Source of the DNA: Piscicola geometra
Taxonomy: Eukaryota > Annelida > Clitellata > Hirudinida > Piscicolidae
Direction of reading: 5' to 3'
NCBI GenBank assembly: GCA_943735955.1
Contig: OX030963.1
Coordinates: 3,834,658-3,898,657, forward strand
Length of the DNA stretch: 64,000 nt
Below the pieces are notes generated by a model that saw nothing but the letters and a program-made list of their open reading frames with translations, was not told the origin of the DNA and made no database searches. A program made the translations under genes and the position numbers. Positions 57,802 through 64,000 of this stretch are shown here, piece after piece (the stretch's first letter is position 1; each line of letters starts with the position of its first letter).

Positions 57802-60800
57802 CTAAGAGCCTATTTTTGCCCCTCTAGAAGCGAGAGCAGAGTCGCAACAAGCAGGACAACAATATGTGGTCACATGGCAGTTCGGACATCGGAAAGAGCT
57901 GGGTCGGAAAGGAGAGCCACACGGACACATGATGGGAGCACCTTTGCTGCACAGGGAACCAGCCTGTTGCTGTTCTTTGCGACAACATGTTTGTTGCTTG
58001 ATGCACTTGTCCGCTCTGTTTTGTGTTTTTTGTGTTGGTGAGCACGGCTTCGGTTCAAGCTTTTCTTTTTCGTTCAATGAATAGTTTTCATCACGATTAC
58101 TTGGTAAGTGCTCTGGCAACGGAATGATATTGCTCGTTGGCTGCATGGAGGGAGGTTCAAAGTCAGGCTTGCACTTCGTTGAAAACTGCGTTCCTTTGTT
58201 CGTTCGCCGTGGCATGGCAGGGGGTTGTTGGACGCTTGGTGGATAGCACACTGAGTTGGGAACATCTGGGTCTATGAAGACGGATAGCTGAGTATCGCTG
58301 AACGTGAGCTGCAGTGGAGCTGTTTTGATGGGCAACAGTTGCGGAAAAGGTGGTGGGTCGTTGTAGCCAGCCATGAATTCTTCCTCCAAGACCTCTGAGT
58401 CTGCCTTCGTCAGTTCTGCTGACTCCTTCGGGATGGATTCAACTCCGTATACACTCGTGTCGAGGATGGCACTTTTGAGCGTCTTTTCAAGAGTTTCTGT
58501 GCGCTTTGAAGGGGCCGAGTGGTCAGAGGGAGGGTAGGGCATGTTGGAGGGTTCGGAAACAGCAAGTTTTCGGTCCAGCAGTTGAAGCCAGTCTGTCAGC
58601 TTGTCTATTCGTTCGTTCATGCTCTCCATCAAGCGCTCGAGGTTCTTCTGATGAAGTAGCAGTCAATTGGTGAGTGTGTGAAAAATAAAACCACCAAAAT
58701 ATAACTCTGCCCTATAGCTTATACAAATCTTTTGAAAAACCCTATTATTTACTAGAATTTTTATATAAAAATGTTAAATTATGATTTTATAATCATTTAT
58801 AGAGAATTAATTGTGGATTTTGTGCGGCTATTAAGTTGCAAACCGTCGCTTGGCACGTTTCCTCGTTGGAAGATTCTCGTTCACCACGCTTTTCTTTTGA
58901 ATAATAAAATATCAATAAGTTAGAAATACATTTTTTATCAAACCTTTTCTATCCTGTTTTATTATTTATTCTAAAAATTATATATCATTATGAAACCTAC
59001 GTCTTATGGGAAGGTACACAGCTTGATCTGAGTAGAAAAGAAACAATTTAAATGTGAATAATACACAAAAACTAAATAATTAGTTAATAAAAAAAACTTG
59101 GAGTAGATACGCATTTTTATTTTATTTTTTTTCCGTTATGATAATTTATACAAATCAATTTCGAATTATGCGTGAAGTTTTGTTTAAAAAAGAACAAAAT
59201 AAAATACATTTATAAAAAAATAAGTATCTTAATATTTTTCAAAAAATTGTTTTATTTTGAGAAAAGACCAAGATTTGGTAAAGACACATGGGCGTATTTT
59301 TCTGTATATTATGTAAAGATATATTTTTTCTGTAAAGATATATTTTGCTTTAAATCAAAAAAAAGTTATGTAAATAAATATTTTTTTGTAAATAACTATT
59401 TTTACTGTGAATAAATATTTATTCTGTGAATGAACATTTGTTCCGTAAATAACTATTTTTTCTTGAAAAATAAAATTGTAATAAATATTTTCTCTTTAAA
59501 TAAATATATTTCAAACAAGTTTTTAATAAATAGTAAGCGTATAATTTATTTCTTTGTGTTTAATGATGCAAACATTTGTTTAACAAAATCAAAATAATAA
59601 AAACTGCCTCCTTTTATTCGGGGCTGGATACGCTCATGGTAAGACATTCACAAGACATTTACTCACATTTGATGTCACAGTGGCTCAAATCTGCCATGAT
59701 TAATTTTACATTTAAAGAATAATTCTTTAAAAACTTTAAAAAAAATTAATGTCAACATTACAGTAAAATTAAATTGACACTATTAACCTTGCTGGTCTGA
59801 AGTATTAAAAGCCTCGTTTTCTATAAATTAGGGTTAGAGAGTGAAATTAATTTTATTTCATTTTTTTATTTTTACAATTAATTTTTACATCGTTTTAGAG
59901 TGTTTTTATGGCATTCTCTACTAGTAACACCAACCGTATGTGAAGTTAGTTTCGCAATCGCCACACCACTCATCCGTCTCTCCATCCTCCCCTCCAATCC
60001 TTCCTTTTTTTCCCATTTTTCTTATTTGATCACATTTCTTCAAAACTTCACTTTTCTGCCTCTTCACCAGCTTCTGCATCCTGTGCACGACTTTCACATC
60101 CTTTTCGAAATAATTTTCAGCAGTAGTTGATGAGGGTTGTTTCTGATTATAGTTCTATATTCCAACCGATGTTCCACTGATACAAAAATGGTCATCACCT
60201 TGTTTATCTCAATCACCTCTTCTAAGTTTCTCACTCTACCCTCATTACTAACGATGCCACATGACCACTACTACTTCCATCATCACCATGACCATAACTA
60301 CCACAACTCCCATCATCATCATCATCACAGCCACCACTGCGACCATTATCATCACTACCGTCACCAACAGCACCTTGCCCCTTTGGCACAAGCATCCATT
60401 CTTCATCCATTTATGACACCTTCTGCACACCTAATTAACGGCGTCATTAAAACATTTACATTAAAATATATCATGATTATCAATAATTTATACCCATTAT
60501 CAAATAATTATATAAAACAATTAATTTTTAAAAATAAATATTTTCTATTAACAACGAGGATTTTTTGAAAATTCGATCTGAAAACCAGCAAAAACAAGGA
60601 TTTCAACTTAGGCTAAATCATTCAACAACATCCAACTTCTTTTCTTGTTCTTTCATCCTCCATTGGATAACTTGTTCTCAGATGTTTCTGAAGGGGATGG
60701 TTAGATGAAAAGGAAAAAGGTAAATGAATAGAGATAAAGAATATGATAGACAGAACGGACTATAAAAATGTCACTTGGGTTTTCAGTGTTTGCTGTTCAT

Positions 60801-63736
60801 TCTGTTTTTCGGGTTTTCTTCACTTTTACACATTTACGTCAATAAATTCTCTTTTTAGACATTAATGCAGCAAGCGCTTTAATAAAGTTAAGACTATGGG
60901 GGAAACGTGCTAGTCCACACTTGAAGGCTACTTTTAGTTTTGAGGCAAAACCTTTGCCTCGGTGTAGAAAAGTAGGCTTGAAACAAATAAATTGAAACTC
61001 AACGTATGAGACGGTCTTTTCATAATGCGATAATTTAATTAAAAAATTGGATGAGCCGTATTCACTCATTTCTTCTCTTGCAGATACAGCACCCTTGGAT
61101 ATAGGAGCTTGTGCCGGCGCTTAGAAACACTTTAGGGTTATAAAAAATGAGATTCACAGAGACACCGAAAGTGAGACCGTCACACTGCCATTATCTAGAA
61201 AGTCTTTCACACTTTTCTCTCTGAAAATAACACTCGAAACTTGAAATGTTTAGATGGTTTGAATCGTTTAAATTTAAACAAAAGATATTTATAATTAGAA
61301 TTTTTTTTAAACCTTTAAAGTAGTTTAAAGGGGTAGAAGGCGTGGATGGTAGACCCTGTAGTAAATGAGACTGAAATGGACAATGCCCACTTGAAAATAC
61401 AGAAAACAATTCGCTTTGGTTATTAAAATTCGCAATAACTTTCACATATTGGTGAAAAACATCTCTCATGAAGCTTAAGAAGGAAGAACTAGAACTAGTT
61501 TGATAGGCTCTTGCGTTGGACAGCGTGCTGTGGCCTGGTTGGCTGGGGTGAGGCAAGCAGGCACCGTTCGATTGGCCTGGCCACACGTGCGTTGAGGGCT
61601 GCATACTGCTTGGTTGTTATTGAGACTGGTCGGTCCAAAAGAGTTCGTATTCGGGCTTTTATCGTCATGACAGTTCTGCGAGTTCCTCGGAACTCCGTGC
61701 AAGAGAGGCATCATTCCCTCAACGGGTTTGCTGATTCGGTGCTTCAGTCTTTCCAGTTCGTATAGGCAGTCGACGGAGCTGAAGTCGTTGTTGTAGACAG
61801 GATCCAGGCAACAGCCCTGTCTGCAACGAGGCTTGACGCAGGAACAACAGTCGCAACAACATGAACCTTTACAACAACATCGATCTTTACAACAACATTT
61901 GCAACAACAAGAGTCTTTGCAACAACTTTTACAACCACATTTACAAGAGCCTTTACGGCTACATGAATTTTTACGACAAACTTTTTTAGAGCATTTACAG
62001 GAGCATTTACAACATTTGCAACAGCAATCTTTGCCCAAATCTTTACAAAACTCTTTAAACCCGCAATCTTTACAACAACAGTCTTTACAACAACAACCAC
62101 AACAATCTTTACAGCAACAACAATCTTTACAGCAACAACAATCTTTACAGCAACAACAATCTTTACAGCAACAACAATCTTTACAGCAGCAGGAATCTTT
62201 ACAACACGGGAAATTACAGCAACATTTACAACAACAAAGCTCATTGCAACAACAATCCCCACAACAACAATCTTTACAACAACAATCCCCACAACAACAA
62301 TCTTTACAACAACAACAATCTTTACAACAACAATCTTTAGAACAACAATCTTTACAACAACAAGATTCTTTACTAGAATCCGACTCTTTCAAATTTGTCT
62401 TCTCCTTTTTATTTTTATTTTTATTTTTCTTTTTCTTATTCTTCTTCTTCTTCTTTTTCTTGTTCCTCCTTTTCCTACTGCCATCACTGGACCTGGAGGC
62501 ACCACTACCACCACTACTACTACGGGAAGAGCTTGATGAGTGGTCGGAACGGGATGAACCCGAAGAAGAAGATTTTTGCGGAAAGGGCATGCAATAGCCG
62601 GGGTAGCAGCCCGGACAACAACAGCAACAAGTGGGGTAGCAACATTGGTCGGAGCAGCAAAAGAATGGAGAACAAGGATAAGCACACGAAGATTCCATTT
62701 GGTTGCTGCTTTCTTGTTGTAATTGTTGAGATTGTTGAGATTGCTGAGATTGCTGAGATTGTTGAGATTGTTGAGATTGTTGAGATTGCTGTAGTTCTAG
62801 ATAGGACGTTCGAGGTCGTTGTTGAAGTAGTTGTTGCTCTTGGCTGGAGGGTGGTTGGTTCAGTTGTTGTTGGTAAGAGGGGCGTCTATGATGCAGAAGT
62901 GGTTGTTGTTGTTGTTGTTGATGACTTGTTTGTTGCTGGTGTAAGGATGATGATAGTTGATGAAGTGAATGTTTTCGATTTTGGAGCACTTGTTGTGAGG
63001 GTGGTTGTGACTTTTGTTGTGGAAGTGGTTGTGATTCTTGTTGTTGAGGAGGCGGTGATTGTTGTTGTGGGGAAGGATGTTGTTTTAAGACTCTTTTTTG
63101 TTGTTGCAGCGATTTCACGTAAGAGGGTCGTTGTTGTGGCAGCGTTGGTGGTGGTTGTTGTTGTTGGGAGAGTGGTGTTTCATACTCAACAGATGGTGGT
63201 GGTTGTTGTTGTGGTTGTTGTTGCGGTTTTTGCTGTTGCAGTTCCTGCTGAGATGAACCGTCCTCTTTCTTGTGTTTGTGTTTCTTTTTCGAATGTAAAT
63301 GACGTCGTTTGCGATGGTGTTTATGTTTTTTTTTCTCCGTCTTCAATTCTTCTTCATTAGATGGAGCCTTTTCTGACACCGACAGCTGAATCTCTTGAGA
63401 TGCTGGGTTGTTGGGTGTGCTAGAAAGCTGTGGTTCATCCAGCGGGAAACTCTCCAGTTTCTCGAAGCTTTTTTTGGGGGGGTTTTCAACTTCTATAGTT
63501 GGATCGCTGCCCTTTCTGGGGTTGTTTGAATTGTTCACGTCGATTGTTTTCCCATAGTGATCTCTTAGTTTCACGTAAAGATCTCTTATTTTCCCGTGGT
63601 GATGCCTTACTTTCCCGTGGTGGGTGTTTCGGTTGCGTTCTGTGAATTGAGTGGCGGTGCTGGCTAAAGTGTTCAGGGAGGATGCTTCGAATGAAGATGA
63701 GGCATTCACCTCAAGACTTGACTGTTGAAGACGCAT
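57802..63736 (-). CDS. Unidentified gene: Gln-rich, Lys-rich protein with a long CCCKDCC cysteine array and a C-terminal Cys cluster
   Basis: I recognise no family. Exons proposed on the minus strand: 63736-61694, 61598-61313, 61119-61004, 60142-59935, 59690-59667, 59027-59001, 58893-58844 and 58647-57802 (TAG), summing to exactly 1,200 codons with every phase matching. If the first exon is not spliced at 61694 it instead ends at a stop near 61475 (753 residues). Seen in exon 1: HHGK-type basic repeats (about 30-50), a Lys/His block (HKHHRKRRH), a Gln/Pro-rich region (about 159-349), a first Cys cluster (about 350-382), Ser/Gly-rich residues, a Lys/Asn run (419-447), then a tandem CCCKDCC-type array (455-645). 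Later exons contain coiled-coil-like segments (VVHRMQKLVKRQKSEVLKK; MNERIDKLTDWLQLLDRKL) and end with CPCG, CPNC and CCPACC. The cysteine density suggests metal binding or disulphide cross-linking; that is inference. No signal peptide is seen. Confidence 0.6.
61800..62370 (-). repeat. Coding minisatellite that encodes the CCCKDCC array
   Basis: On the plus strand the unit is close to caacaacaatctttacag (18 bp, with 15-bp variants), most regular at about 62090-62190 and 62240-62370. Read on the minus strand it gives Cys-Cys-Cys-Cys-Lys-Asp and shorter versions. Unit lengths are multiples of three, so array size can change without breaking the frame. Confidence 0.75.
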
Positions 63737-64000
63737 TATGAAATTTATAAAATCTTCAAAGTTGGTTTTTTCGATTTAAACTTTTGGAATAGTTTCATGA
63801 GAAGAGTTCATTGTACGTATAAAAAACTGTTTGTTCGCTTTTTAAATAAAATTTGAATAATCTAAAAATATTTGTATCGAAAATAATTTGGTTTTACATT
63901 TTTTACTTTTTATTTGTTGATTTGTTTTTTATAACTTTCAAACTAATTCACGTCAGTTTAAATTTTATAATTACAATCATTTTTTTAATTATATACATAT
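63737..64000. other. Upstream region of the cysteine-array gene
   Basis: AT-rich; the promoter of the minus-strand gene should lie here. No clear core element seen. Confidence 0.4.

Noticed and set aside
61833..62597. 254-codon Gln-rich plus-strand frame
   Set aside because: Antisense of the cysteine array (Gln opposite Cys-coding repeats). The minus frame has non-repetitive ends and the plus frame does not.

Overview
This is a eukaryotic, animal-type window: AT-rich DNA, multi-exon genes with GT-AG introns, several short introns of 60 to 100 bases, and a very heavy load of micro- and minisatellites. A complete innexin with the signature motif YYQW points to a protostome invertebrate. The innexin N-terminus (MDRLF, SFTDRISNQYT) and the serotonin-type receptor look lophotrochozoan. 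An annelid, perhaps a leech such as Helobdella, is my best guess; this is inference. Exon structures were built by hand from splice signals, codon phase and family alignment from memory. No search was run.

Layout. 1-2601 (minus): 5' part of an SDF4/Cab45 EF-hand gene running off the left edge. 3294-11725 (plus): innexin with two giant intronic satellites and a long Asn/Asp-rich tail. 14568-17342 (plus): METTL1 tRNA m7G methyltransferase. 18755-20451 (minus): PPP1R14-type PP1 inhibitor. 21118-23987 (plus): SLC25A20-like mitochondrial carnitine/acylcarnitine carrier. 24543-27074 (plus): intronless 843-residue acidic coiled-coil protein, unidentified. 27934-33332 (minus): CC1-box coiled-coil protein of Spindly/BICD type. 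33849-37071 (plus): AMDHD2, GlcNAc-6-phosphate deacetylase. 39016-40389 (minus): intronless serotonin-type GPCR. 40390-50444: gene-poor 10 kb with tRNA-derived SINEs, an 885-bp TG run and AT-rich satellites. 50445-56833 (minus): carboxypeptidase D-like protein with one active and one degenerate catalytic domain, then a membrane anchor. 57802-63736 (minus): an unidentified gene of about 1,199 codons with a long CCCKDCC-type cysteine array and a second C-terminal cysteine cluster.

The genes do not form an operon or an obvious pathway; they are ordinary, unrelated animal loci. Three neighbouring pairs are head-to-head with 0.5 to 0.7 kb between start codons (SDF4/innexin, PPP1R14/SLC25A20, CC1-box protein/AMDHD2), so shared promoters are possible.

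Two things stand out. First, in genes on both strands, many introns begin with G-rich or GAT-rich repeats just after the donor and end with the complementary C-rich or ATC-rich repeats just before the acceptor, as if intron ends were built to pair. Second, the cysteine-array gene at the right end matches no family I know. Its eight exons, including 24- and 27-base microexons, join in one continuous frame.
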